64,000 nt of DNA from Paenibacillus sp. FSL H7-0331 (GTDB lineage Bacteria; Bacillota; Bacilli; Paenibacillales; NBRC-103111): positions 124,001 to 188,000 of the forward strand of contig NZ_MRTH01000016.1 of the NCBI RefSeq assembly GCF_001956045.1, in the 5' to 3' direction. The notes beneath the pieces are model-generated. The model did not search any database, had not been told where the DNA came from, and saw only the letters and a list, made by a program, of their open reading frames with translations. Of the stretch, positions 18,546-26,532 are shown piece by piece (within the stretch, counting starts at the first letter, position 1; every line of letters starts with the position of its first letter). A program made the position numbers and the translations under genes.

Positions 18546-18576
18546 ATGGATTTACACAAGGAAAGGGGGATTGCTT

Positions 18577-19629
18577 ATGGCTTCCATTGAGTTCAGACAA
18601 GTGACCAAAACATTCGAGAAACACACAGTCATCAAGGATCTGGATCTAACGATAGAAGACGGTAAGTTCACGGTACTGGTGGGTCCGTCCGGCTGTGGGA
18701 AGACAACCCTGCTGCGCATGATTGCAGGCATCGATCCACAGACATCAGGTCAGGTGCTCATTAATGGAAAAGATGTAACGAGCATTACGCCTGGCAAAAG
18801 AGGGGTTGCGATGGTGTTCCAAAACTATGCCATCTACCCGACGATGTCGGTGCGGGAAAATATTGAGTTCGGTTTGAAAAATAACAAGGTTCCCAAAGCA
18901 GAGCGGACCCGTCTGGTGGAGACCATCAGCGCTACGGTTGGACTGTATGAGTACCTGGACCGCAAACCGTCTACCTTGTCAGGTGGTCAGCGCCAGCGTG
19001 TTGCATTGGCCCGTGCTATGGTCAAGCAGCCTTCGGTGTTTCTGATGGATGAGCCTTTATCCAATCTGGATGCGAAGCTTAGGGTGCAGATGCGGATTGA
19101 GCTGATCGAACTGCACAAAAAGCTCGGTACGACCTTCGTCTACGTAACTCATGATCAGGTGGAGGCGATGTCAATGGCGGATACGATCGTCTTGATGAAT
19201 CAGGGTCAAATTCAGCAGGAGGCCCCGCCGGATGTGATGTATCGTCAGCCCAACAATTTGTTTGCCGCACAATTTATCGGAGTTCCCCCGATGAATGTTG
19301 GCGATTTGGGAGTGGGCGGGGTGAAATATGGCTTCCGTCCAGAGAGTGCCATCTTGTCGGCCAAGCCCGCTGAGCACCATTTATCGCTGCGTGGTGTGAT
19401 TGTGACGAGGGAAATGCTGGGATCGGAAACGATTTATCAGGTTAGATCAGGACCGGATGCTTTTATGGTGAAATGGACAGAGGATCTGTTTGCCGTCGAC
19501 CAAGAGGTTTACCTCGGTGTACCGGAAGCGAAGCTGGATTTCTTCGGGGCGGACAACAGCCGGATGGGCAAGGATCACAAACAATGGGATGACTATATGC
19601 GGAAGCTGCGAGGGTTTTCCCATGGGTAA
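18577..19629 (+). CDS. ugpC: ABC importer ATPase, UgpC/MsmX type
   Basis: 350 residues from the ATG at 18577 (AAAGGGGGA upstream). Walker A GPSGCGKTT (36-44), signature LSGGQRQRVALARA, Walker B VFLMDEPLSNLDAKLR and the C-terminal TOBE region typical of the MalK/UgpC/MsmX group are all present. It energises the UgpA/UgpE-like permeases that follow, overlapping the first by eight bases. It is the only importer-type sugar ATPase in the window, and MsmX-type ATPases are known to serve several transporters, so it could also serve the ATPase-less importers A, C and D. Confidence 0.93.
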   Translation: MASIEFRQVTKTFEKHTVIKDLDLTIEDGKFTVLVGPSGCGKTTLLRMIAGIDPQTSGQVLINGKDVTSITPGKRGVAMVFQNYAIYPTMSVRENIEFGLKNNKVPKAERTRLVETISATVGLYEYLDRKPSTLSGGQRQRVALARAMVKQPSVFLMDEPLSNLDAKLRVQMRIELIELHKKLGTTFVYVTHDQVEAMSMADTIVLMNQGQIQQEAPPDVMYRQPNNLFAAQFIGVPPMNVGDLGVGGVKYGFRPESAILSAKPAEHHLSLRGVIVTREMLGSETIYQVRSGPDAFMVKWTEDLFAVDQEVYLGVPEAKLDFFGADNSRMGKDHKQWDDYMRKLRGFSHG

Positions 19630-20500
19630 AAAAACAGCTTGGGAAACGGTGCGTCCCTATCTGATGATCGCTCCTGCAATGCTCGGTATAGTGACCTTTG
19701 TCATCTACCCGATTGCGTACCTGATCTACTTGAGCTTTTATAAATACAACCTGATGAACAAATCGAAAAGCAAATTTATCGGCTTGGAAAATTTTGAGCA
19801 AATTTTTACCCGGGGTGACTTTTACAAGGCTTTGGGGAACACAGTGACCTATACCGTTGGCGTTGTTGTGCTCACCCTGGTGATTTCGCTGCTAATGGCG
19901 ATTTGGCTGAACAAAAAAATACGCTTCAATGCGATTGTGCAAGCAGGCATATTTACCCCGCATATCGTATCGATTGTTTCGGTATCGCTCGTTTGGCTGT
20001 GGTTGATGGAACCGAATCAGGGCTTGCTCAATTTTGCTCTGAGAGCAATGGGACTGCCCACTTCCCAGTGGCTGCAAAGCTCGGATACGGCATTATTATC
20101 GGTCATCATCGTATCGGTATGGCAGGGCGTCGGCTACTACACGCTTATTATTGTGGCTGCACTGCAAAGTATACCGCCTACGATATACGAAGCGGCAGCA
20201 CTTGATAATGCAAGCAGATTTAAAGTGTTTTACAAAATTACACTGCCCATGATATCACCGCAGCTGTTTTTCATCTTAATCATCATGACCATCGGCTCGT
20301 TTAAGGTGTTTGATACCGTCAAAATCATGACGGGCGGAGGCCCTAATAATGCAACCAATACACTTGTTTACTATATATATGGTTTTCGAACCACGAGTAT
20401 CGGTTACTCGGCTGCTACCGGAGTCGTGCTGCTGGTTATTATTAGCCTGCTGACGTTCGTCTACTTCCGGCTGCTATCCAAAAAGGTGCATTATCAATAG
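19622..20500 (+). CDS. ugpA: ABC permease, UgpA type
   Basis: 292 residues from the ATG at 19622, inside the last codons of the ATPase gene with GAGGG upstream; the longer open frame is the ATPase gene read out of frame. About six membrane segments. The EAA loop PTIYEAAALDNASRFKVFYKITLPMI and the MTGGGPNNATNTLVYYIYG segment are typical of UgpA/MalF-like permeases. In company with a GDPD and a glycerol-phosphate dehydrogenase the likely cargo is a glycerophosphodiester or glycerol phosphate. That cargo is inferred from neighbours, not from the permease itself. Confidence 0.88.
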   Translation: MGKKTAWETVRPYLMIAPAMLGIVTFVIYPIAYLIYLSFYKYNLMNKSKSKFIGLENFEQIFTRGDFYKALGNTVTYTVGVVVLTLVISLLMAIWLNKKIRFNAIVQAGIFTPHIVSIVSVSLVWLWLMEPNQGLLNFALRAMGLPTSQWLQSSDTALLSVIIVSVWQGVGYYTLIIVAALQSIPPTIYEAAALDNASRFKVFYKITLPMISPQLFFILIIMTIGSFKVFDTVKIMTGGGPNNATNTLVYYIYGFRTTSIGYSAATGVVLLVIISLLTFVYFRLLSKKVHYQ

Positions 20501-20539
20501 GCGATCCAAACGACGGAGAGAAAGGGGGTTCGTACATTC

Positions 20540-21370
20540 ATGACATTTGAATCCAGGCATATCTGGTCGGTATTAAGCAATTTATTGAAAGCTCTGCTTC
20601 TCATCATCTTTGTTTTTCCGTTTTTTTGGATGATTTCCACGTCGCTGCAGACCATTCAGGAAACCTTGACGTTTCCTCCGACTTTAATCCCGGCATCGCC
20701 CCAGTGGAATAATTTTGCGACTGCTATGCGTTCGGGGCCGTTCTTGACCTATGCCCAAAATTCGATAGTCGTCACGCTGTCCATCATCGTTTTACAGTTT
20801 GCTGTGATGATTCCGGCTGCTTACGCTTTTGCCAAATACCATTTTGCAGGGAAGAAAATCTTGTTTGGCATGGTGCTGCTGGCTTTTATGATCCCAGGTC
20901 AAGTCACCTTCATCCCTGTCTACTTGATGCTCGCTGATTGGGGATTGATCAAAACCTTATGGCCGCAAATTATTCCTTTTATGTCTAACGCCTTCGGCAT
21001 CTTCCTATTACGCCAATATTTCATGCAAATTCCTGAAGAAATTATTGAAGCAGCCAAGCTGGATAACGCCAGTGAGTTCAAAATTATTTGGAAAATCATG
21101 ACGCCCATGTCCATGCCGGCACTGGCAACAATCGCATTATTCAGCTTCGTCAGTCATTGGAACGACTACTTTTGGCCACTCGTGATGACAGATTCGAACC
21201 CGGTTCGTCCGCTGACGCTCGGTATCGCAATGCTTAGAGAGACGGAAGGTATCAGCAACTGGCATATTATTATGGCTGGTAATGTGGCTTTAGTCATTCC
21301 TATTTTGTTCGTTTATCTGATTTGCTCGAAGCAAATTGTAAAGGCATTTGTTTATTCAGGGATTAAATGA
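20540..21370 (+). CDS. ugpE: ABC permease, UgpE type
   Basis: 276 residues, about six membrane segments, with the second-permease landmarks FPFFWMISTSLQTIQETL near the N-terminus and the EAA loop PEEIIEAAKLDNASEFKIIWKIMTPMSMP. The ending KQIVKAFVYSGIK is usual for UgpE/MalG relatives. AAAGGGGG upstream. Forms the channel with the UgpA-like subunit, 39 bases upstream. Confidence 0.88.
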   Translation: MTFESRHIWSVLSNLLKALLLIIFVFPFFWMISTSLQTIQETLTFPPTLIPASPQWNNFATAMRSGPFLTYAQNSIVVTLSIIVLQFAVMIPAAYAFAKYHFAGKKILFGMVLLAFMIPGQVTFIPVYLMLADWGLIKTLWPQIIPFMSNAFGIFLLRQYFMQIPEEIIEAAKLDNASEFKIIWKIMTPMSMPALATIALFSFVSHWNDYFWPLVMTDSNPVRPLTLGIAMLRETEGISNWHIIMAGNVALVIPILFVYLICSKQIVKAFVYSGIK

Positions 21371-21433
21371 TCATTTAATCGCTTTCGAATAAGGGTTCAT
21401 AATTGTGCACGAAGAAAAGGGAGGAAGATGATA

Positions 21434-22765
21434 ATGAATAATAAAGTATCTACAATTATGGCATCAACAATGCTGCTTGGTGTACTCGCAGGTTGTAGTC
21501 AAGCACCTCAAGCCAATGACAGTGGAGCCACTCCAGCACCAACAGCAGCACCGGCGGCAGCGCCAGCACCAGCACCAGCAAAGGCAGGCAAGACGACGAT
21601 TCAGTATTGGCATTCCATGGGAGGGAAAAACGGCGAATATACGGATGCAATGATTAAACGCTTCAATGAGTCTCATCCGGATATTGAGGTTGTGGGTACC
21701 TTCCAGGGCGGTTACGATGAAGTAGTTACGAAGCTTCAGCAGTCTGCAGCAGCCAATACGGCGCCGGATGTCAGTATGCTGGAACGTTCCTTCGTTCAGT
21801 TGTTTGCCGATGCAGACGTGCTGGAGGATTTGACACCCTATTTGAAGAAATCGAATTTAAGCACAGATGATTTTGTTCAAGGTCTGATGGGCCACTCTAC
21901 CTTTAATAAGAAATTGGTTACTCTGCCCTTGAACCGCTCCACGCCAATTCTTCATGTCAACAAGACGATGCTGGATGAAAAAGGGCTTAAGGTACCTACG
22001 ACCTGGGAAGAAATGAAAACCGTCGCCAATGCGCTGGTTATTAAAGAAAACGGTGCTTATAAACGTCAGGGCTTATCCATGCCTTTTGATGACTGGTATA
22101 TCATTGCGATGATGACTCAGTCCAAAGGTAAATTCTTTAATGATGAAGGCACCGCGGTAGGGTTTTACGACAACGGCGTAGGGCTTAAAGTGTTCAGTTA
22201 CCTGAAGGACCTTCAGAACACGGGAGCATTGTTCTACCCGCCGACTCAGGATTCGGGAAATATTGCAAATCAAATGTTTGTGGATGGAAAAATCGGCATG
22301 CTGCTTCAATCGACGGGAAGTATCGGGGGTATGGCGCAAAATGCGAAGTTTGAGTATGTAACCTCCTTCCTGCCCAAAAATGATGTGTACGCCACGCCAA
22401 CCGGAGGAGCGAACGTTACCATGCTGGCCTCATCCAAAAACAAGGCGGCTGCGTGGGAGTTTATCTACTGGTTGATGACGGACCCTAAGGGCGGTCAGCA
22501 GTTCGTAATCGACACCGGTTACCTGCCTTTCACGAAGAAAATGGTAGAGTCCAAAGAAATTAAAGAACTGTATGCAAAAGAACCGAATCGTAAGGTCGCG
22601 TATGATCAGCTTCAATACGCCATTGACACGAATAAGCACTTGGCATGGACGCCAATTGTACAGGAGTTCCGTTCTGCTATGCAAGCGATCATGTATGACA
22701 ACAAGGATATTCAGACGACACTGACTACATTCAAAAATTCAGCTGAAAAACTTATGAAAAAGTAA
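21434..22765 (+). CDS. ugpB: solute-binding lipoprotein, UgpB type
   Basis: 443 residues from the ATG at 21434, chosen because GGGAGGA is at correct spacing there and too close to the ATG at 21428. Lipobox VLAGC with C21, an Ala/Pro-rich linker (about 28-50), then a family 1 binding fold beginning TTIQYWHSMGGKNGEYTDAMIKRFNESHPDIEV. The segment QSAAANTAPDVSMLERSF matches UgpB-like proteins. It should deliver glycerophosphodiesters or related molecules to the two permeases. The linker contains repeated PAP/APA units. Cargo specificity is an inference from the island. Confidence 0.85.
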   Translation: MNNKVSTIMASTMLLGVLAGCSQAPQANDSGATPAPTAAPAAAPAPAPAKAGKTTIQYWHSMGGKNGEYTDAMIKRFNESHPDIEVVGTFQGGYDEVVTKLQQSAAANTAPDVSMLERSFVQLFADADVLEDLTPYLKKSNLSTDDFVQGLMGHSTFNKKLVTLPLNRSTPILHVNKTMLDEKGLKVPTTWEEMKTVANALVIKENGAYKRQGLSMPFDDWYIIAMMTQSKGKFFNDEGTAVGFYDNGVGLKVFSYLKDLQNTGALFYPPTQDSGNIANQMFVDGKIGMLLQSTGSIGGMAQNAKFEYVTSFLPKNDVYATPTGGANVTMLASSKNKAAAWEFIYWLMTDPKGGQQFVIDTGYLPFTKKMVESKEIKELYAKEPNRKVAYDQLQYAIDTNKHLAWTPIVQEFRSAMQAIMYDNKDIQTTLTTFKNSAEKLMKK

Positions 22766-22830
22766 GTTTGTTGGGTAACGGAGCTGGTTGCTTTATATTG
22801 ACAGAAATATTTTCCGGTGATAATCTAAAT

Positions 22831-22855
22831 AAACATAAATGAGCAAAAATAAACA
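22831..22855 (+). promoter_or_regulatory. three phased RARCA repeats upstream of the GDPD gene
   Basis: AAACA (22831), GAGCA (22841) and AAACA (22851) are spaced exactly 10 bases. The 15-base unit AAACATAAATGAGCA matches the sites at 16266, 17714 and 24675. Sixty bases before the start codon. Confidence 0.65.
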
Positions 22856-22915
22856 TAATATGAATGATTAGTTTCAAGCTCGTCTATCTAATTTAGAGGG
22901 GAGTTTAACATCACT

Positions 22916-23767
22916 ATGTCCGTTACGAACAAGAAAGCTGTCGCACAGCGGGTCCATTGGCAGGCTCATCAAAGCACGGCAGCGGAATTTCCAGAGAATA
23001 CGATGGCGGCGATGGAGTATGCGTGGAAGCTCGGTGGCATTCCGGAGATTGATATCCGGCAAACTGCTGATGGGATCATCATCGGTATGCACGATGAGAC
23101 ACCACGACGCACAACAACAGCCTCGGAAGCAGATCGTGACCGGCTCATATCGGAATGTACGTTTGAGCAAACGCAAGCCTGGGATGCGGGTGTCCGATTC
23201 AGCGATAAGTATCGGGGAGAAAAGGTGCCTTCGCTTGAGCAGGTACTAGCTGCCTTGGCGATTCATCCTGAGCGGGAGCTGTATCTGGATTACAAACAGG
23301 TTGATCTGGATAAGCTGGCGGCGCTGATTGAACGCTGTGGTGTTGAGCGGCAAATCATATTTTGTCATCGGGACCATGAGAACTGCAGAATCATGAAGCG
23401 GCTTGTCCCCGGTATTCGTACGATGTTATGGATATCGGGCGGATCGAATCCCGAAGCCGAGGTCGCGCGTAAGTTCGCAGCAGCAGCTGTTAGCGGCTTT
23501 GACGCTCTGGATATTGTACAAATTCATCTGGTTGATGCGGATAATTCAGGAGAAACCACGAGCAGTCCCTGGACATACAAGGTACAGCGCGAGTATTTAC
23601 AGATGGCACTGAAACAGCTCGCTGATAAGGGATTGGAGCTTGAGGTGCTGCCGTTTCATTTCAGTCAGGAATCCTTATTTGCCTTGCTGGATTTAGGGAT
23701 ACGGAGATTTGCAGTAGATGAGCCAAAGGTTTTCGTCGCGACGCTTGAGAGGTACAGCTTTGCCTGA
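22916..23767 (+). CDS. glycerophosphodiester phosphodiesterase (GDPD family), variant active site
   Basis: 283 residues without a signal peptide, so cytoplasmic like UgpQ. GDPDs cleave glycerophosphodiesters to glycerol phosphate and an alcohol. Seen: PENT at 26-29, the metal pair E44-I-D46, and HD at 59-60 followed by ETPRRTT. The usual HRG at the start of the active site reads H18-Q19-S20, so the phosphate-contacting Arg is missing. This could shift specificity or reduce activity. It ends the importer gene run and is followed by a strong terminator. Its own phased repeats suggest separate DeoR control. Confidence 0.82.
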   Translation: MSVTNKKAVAQRVHWQAHQSTAAEFPENTMAAMEYAWKLGGIPEIDIRQTADGIIIGMHDETPRRTTTASEADRDRLISECTFEQTQAWDAGVRFSDKYRGEKVPSLEQVLAALAIHPERELYLDYKQVDLDKLAALIERCGVERQIIFCHRDHENCRIMKRLVPGIRTMLWISGGSNPEAEVARKFAAAAVSGFDALDIVQIHLVDADNSGETTSSPWTYKVQREYLQMALKQLADKGLELEVLPFHFSQESLFALLDLGIRRFAVDEPKVFVATLERYSFA

Positions 23768-23776
23768 CTATTAACA

Positions 23777-23814
23777 AACAAGAGGGAGGGGGCTTATCGC
23801 CCCTCCCTCTTGTT
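23777..23814. terminator. strong bidirectional terminator
   Basis: Fifteen base pairs, AACAAGAGGGAGGGG (23777-23791) with CCCCTCCCTCTTGTT (23800-23814), around an eight-base loop. Separates the GDPD gene from the convergent second DeoR gene. Confidence 0.85.
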
Positions 23815-23864
23815 CGTTAATTGGTAGCTATTTCTTACACGACAACTAGAAGTTCATATAAGGA

Positions 23865-24626
23865 TCAAACCATGATTACGTTAACACCGCTATCGCGGAA
23901 TTCTTTGATATCATATTCCTGGATTTCTTTCCCCGTGATCAAGCTGTGTATAGAGCTATTAGGGGCCACGGAATGAAGGGAAAGCTTACCGATTTTACTA
24001 TCGTCAGCTACGACAATAATTTCTTGAGCGGCATGAATCATCCCTTGCTTAGCCGTCACCAGCTGAGCCTCCGGATGCATCAAGCCGTGCTTGGGATGTA
24101 TAGCCGGTATACCCATAAATGCTTTTTCAACATGCAGCGATCTCAGGACGTGATCTGTAAACATGCCATTTAGCATATAACTGGAAGGGTGTAGCTCGCC
24201 ACCCGTTACAATAACTTTAATACCGGATGCATCCTTCAATTCAGCGGCAATGTTCATATCATTGGTTACTACTGTAATGTTGGAGCGGTGCACCAGGTTT
24301 TTGGCGATATGCAAGGTGGTCGTCCCGGAATCGATGATGATGTGTTCCCCATCCTCGACCATGCTGGCCGCCATTTTACCGATTCGCATTTTTTGTTCCA
24401 AACGTTGGTTCGATCTTTCTATGAAGGGTGGCTCATCATGAGTCCATTGTTCAACAATAACGCCACCATGAGTCCTCTTTAGTAAACCCTCCTGTTCAAT
24501 CTCCCCGAGGTCCCGCCGAATGGTAGCCTCATGAACACCAAATTCACGGGCCAATGCTGCAACCGTAGCCACCCGACTTTGTCTCACATATTCTACGATC
24601 CTCAGTTTTCTTTCAGCAGCTAGCAA
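23865..24626 (-). CDS. DeoR/GlpR-family transcriptional repressor, copy 2
   Basis: 253 residues, same length as copy 1 and about 79 percent identical by hand count. The DNA-recognition helix differs little (VHEATIRRDLGEIEQEG), so both may read the same operators; most differences are in the last 50 residues and in residues 65-80. It is transcribed toward the island from the far side, making an inverted pair of regulators around it. Its start region carries the 15-base operator at 24675-24689, suggesting autoregulation or cross-regulation. A shared or slightly different phosphorylated effector is likely. Confidence 0.92.
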   Translation of the reverse strand: MLAAERKLRIVEYVRQSRVATVAALAREFGVHEATIRRDLGEIEQEGLLKRTHGGVIVEQWTHDEPPFIERSNQRLEQKMRIGKMAASMVEDGEHIIIDSGTTTLHIAKNLVHRSNITVVTNDMNIAAELKDASGIKVIVTGGELHPSSYMLNGMFTDHVLRSLHVEKAFMGIPAIHPKHGLMHPEAQLVTAKQGMIHAAQEIIVVADDSKIGKLSLHSVAPNSSIHSLITGKEIQEYDIKEFRDSGVNVIMV

Positions 24627-24674
24627 GGCTATCCCCCATTTTGACGAATGCTTCGCACATTCCCGTTATATCTT

Positions 24675-24689
24675 TGTTCATATATGTTT
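24675..24689 (-). promoter_or_regulatory. RARCA operator upstream of second DeoR gene
   Basis: On the minus strand AAACATATATGAACA, two RARCA units at 10-base spacing, 49 bases before the start codon. Fourth member of the set with 16266, 17714 and 22831. Confidence 0.65.
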
Positions 24690-24886
24690 GTAGGCTACAT
24701 GAAACCACCTTGCCTGTCAATATGGACCCCATATCTGAAATGGATACAACGAGCATGGCTCCCCCTTAATCAACAAAAAGTGCTGCGTCACCGAGAATGG
24801 GTGACTTGTTCTAGCTGCTGATATATAATTTGAGGCAAGCACTTGCGTTGTGTGATGCAATAGAGGCATATAAAAGGAGTTCACCG

Positions 24887-26332
24887 ATGAGTAAACGAAG
24901 CTTTAGAGACTATACATTAAGTGAAGATATTGTACGGGCATTGGAAAGCCTTGGTTATGAGGAGCCAACTGATGTTCAAAGCCAGGTGATCCCGATTGCG
25001 TTGACGAAGCAGGATCTTGCTGTGAAATCCCAGACGGGCAGTGGAAAAACGGCAGCATTCGGGATTCCAATCTGTGAAATGGTAGAGTGGGAGGAGAACA
25101 GGCCGCAGGCGTTAATTTTGACACCGACGCGGGAGCTTGCCGATCAGGTGAAGCAGGATATAACCAATATCGGCCGGTTCAAACGGATTAAAGCGGTCGC
25201 GTTATACGGCAAGCAGCCCTTTGCCAAGCAGCAGCTTGAATTAAATCAAAAGTGTCACGTGGTTGTCGGTACCCCGGGACGAGTGATGGATCATATCAAA
25301 AGAGGAACGCTCGATCTGGAGCGGCTTGAATTTTTGGTCATTGACGAAGCGGATGAGATGCTCAGAATGGGCTTTATCGATCAGGTGGAAGCGATTATCG
25401 ACGAGCTGCCCGAGGATCGGATCACACTGTTATTTTCGGCTACTTTACCTAAAGACGTGGAGAAGCTGTGTCACCAATATATGAAAAATCCCATCGACAT
25501 CGAGATTCAGACTGAGGTAACGACAGCGGATCAGATCGAGCATTCACTGTTTATGGTGAAAGAGGAGCATAAGTTTAAGCTGCTGAAGAACGTGATTATC
25601 GTGGAAAATCCCGATAGCTGTATGATCTTCTGCCGTACTCAGGAGCATGTGGACGAGGTGTGCGAGCAGCTGGAGCGGGCTGATTATACGTGTGATAAAA
25701 TTCATGGGGGCATGATGCAGGATGATCGCTTCAAGGTAATGAATGCGTTCAAGAGAGGCGAATTCCGTTATTTGGTCGCGACCGACGTAGCGGCGAGAGG
25801 CATCGACGTCGATAATATCACACATGTCATCAACTATGACCTGCCAATGGAAAAAGCCAGCTATGTGCATCGGACAGGAAGAACCGGCCGCGCAGGCAAA
25901 ACCGGTAAAGCGATCAGTCTGGTCACGCCTCATGAGGAGCGGTTTCTTGCAGATATCCAGGGCTACATTGGGTTCGAAATACCGCAAAGGGAAGCTCCTT
26001 CAGCAGAAGAAGTCGACCTTGCCCGGGAAGCATTTGAAGCGAAAATGCAGACCCAGCCTGAGCTTAAGGCGGATCGAAACGAGCAGCTGAACAAGGGGAT
26101 TTTGAAGCTGTACTTTAATGGAGGCAAGAAGAAAAAGCTCAGAGCGGTCGATTTTGTCGGAACGCTTGCCAAAATTGAAGGGGTTACAGTGGAGGATATC
26201 GGCATCATTACGATTCAGGATAATGTGACGTATGTCGATATATTAAATGGAAAAGGCCCTCTCGTACTCAGAACGATGAAGAATACGACGATTAAAGGGA
26301 AGCAGCTTAAGGTACATGAAGCTTTTAAGTAA
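24887..26332 (+). CDS. dbpA: DEAD-box RNA helicase DbpA/YxiN
   Basis: 481 residues from the ATG at 24887, preceded by AAAAGGAG; an upstream frame extension lacks a site. Q-motif region ([13 protein letters not shown]), motif I QTGSGKT (49-55), DEAD at 153-156, motif III SAT, and motif [14 protein letters not shown]. The last 75 residues form the DbpA RNA-binding domain ([22 protein letters not shown]), which in Bacillus YxiN and E. coli DbpA binds hairpin 92 of 23S rRNA. Role: ATP-driven remodelling in large ribosomal subunit assembly. The 260-base upstream region contains small hairpins (24720-24734, 24787-24806) but no clear promoter. Confidence 0.95.
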   Translation: MSKRSFRDYTLSEDIVRALESLGYEEPTDVQSQVIPIALTKQDLAVKSQTGSGKTAAFGIPICEMVEWEENRPQALILTPTRELADQVKQDITNIGRFKRIKAVALYGKQPFAKQQLELNQKCHVVVGTPGRVMDHIKRGTLDLERLEFLVIDEADEMLRMGFIDQVEAIIDELPEDRITLLFSATLPKDVEKLCHQYMKNPIDIEIQTEVTTADQIEHSLFMVKEEHKFKLLKNVIIVENPDSCMIFCRTQEHVDEVCEQLERADYTCDKIHGGMMQDDRFKVMNAFKRGEFRYLVATDVAARGIDVDNITHVINYDLPMEKASYVHRTGRTGRAGKTGKAISLVTPHEERFLADIQGYIGFEIPQREAPSAEEVDLAREAFEAKMQTQPELKADRNEQLNKGILKLYFNGGKKKKLRAVDFVGTLAKIEGVTVEDIGIITIQDNVTYVDILNGKGPLVLRTMKNTTIKGKQLKVHEAFK

Positions 26333-26354
26333 GAGGTAAATATATTCAGCCGGC

Positions 26355-26391
26355 AAGCAGGAGGTCAGGGAATTCCCTTGCCCCTGCTTTT
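26355..26391 (+). terminator. terminator after dbpA
   Basis: AAGCAGG (26355-26361) pairs with CCTGCTT (26383-26389), with an inner AGGGAATTCCCT stem, and is followed by TTTTC. Confidence 0.7.
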
Positions 26392-26412
26392 CGTACGTTC
26401 ATGAGATATTTT

Positions 26413-26460
26413 AGTCAAAATAATTACAATTCGGTCAAACCTCTGCATGTTTTAGTGAAA
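26413..26460 (+). promoter_or_regulatory. three phased direct repeats, candidate response-regulator sites
   Basis: AGTCAAA (26413), GGTCAAA (26433) and AGTGAAA (26454) lie 20 and 21 bases apart, two helical turns. The last one sits in the -35 region of the CATAAT at 26471-26476. This arrangement fits an AraC-type activator such as the YesN-like protein encoded at 31560. Confidence 0.45.
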
Positions 26461-26485
26461 TGGGATCCTCCATAATGAAGATAAC

Positions 26486-26501
26486 TTAGTTGATCAACTA
26501 A
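26486..26501. promoter_or_regulatory. perfect 16-base palindrome, candidate repressor operator
   Basis: TTAGTTGATCAACTAA, followed by an A-run. It falls near the transcription start expected from the -10-like CATAAT at 26471 and 32 bases before the TTG start codon. The TTAGTT/AACTAA ends resemble operators of ROK-type XylR and some GntR/LacI repressors; no such regulator is encoded in the window. Confidence 0.55.
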
Positions 26502-26532
26502 AAAAAGCTGCTTATGGAAAGGAGATGTTTCA

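Noticed and set aside
21370..21427. A fifth RARCA operator before the UgpB-like gene
   Set aside because: GTTCATAATTGTGCAC resembles the inverted motif but the spacing is off by one base and one arm is degraded.
24720..24806. Small hairpins upstream of dbpA as a cold-shock or riboswitch element
   Set aside because: Each stem is only six pairs and no known motif or U-run accompanies them.
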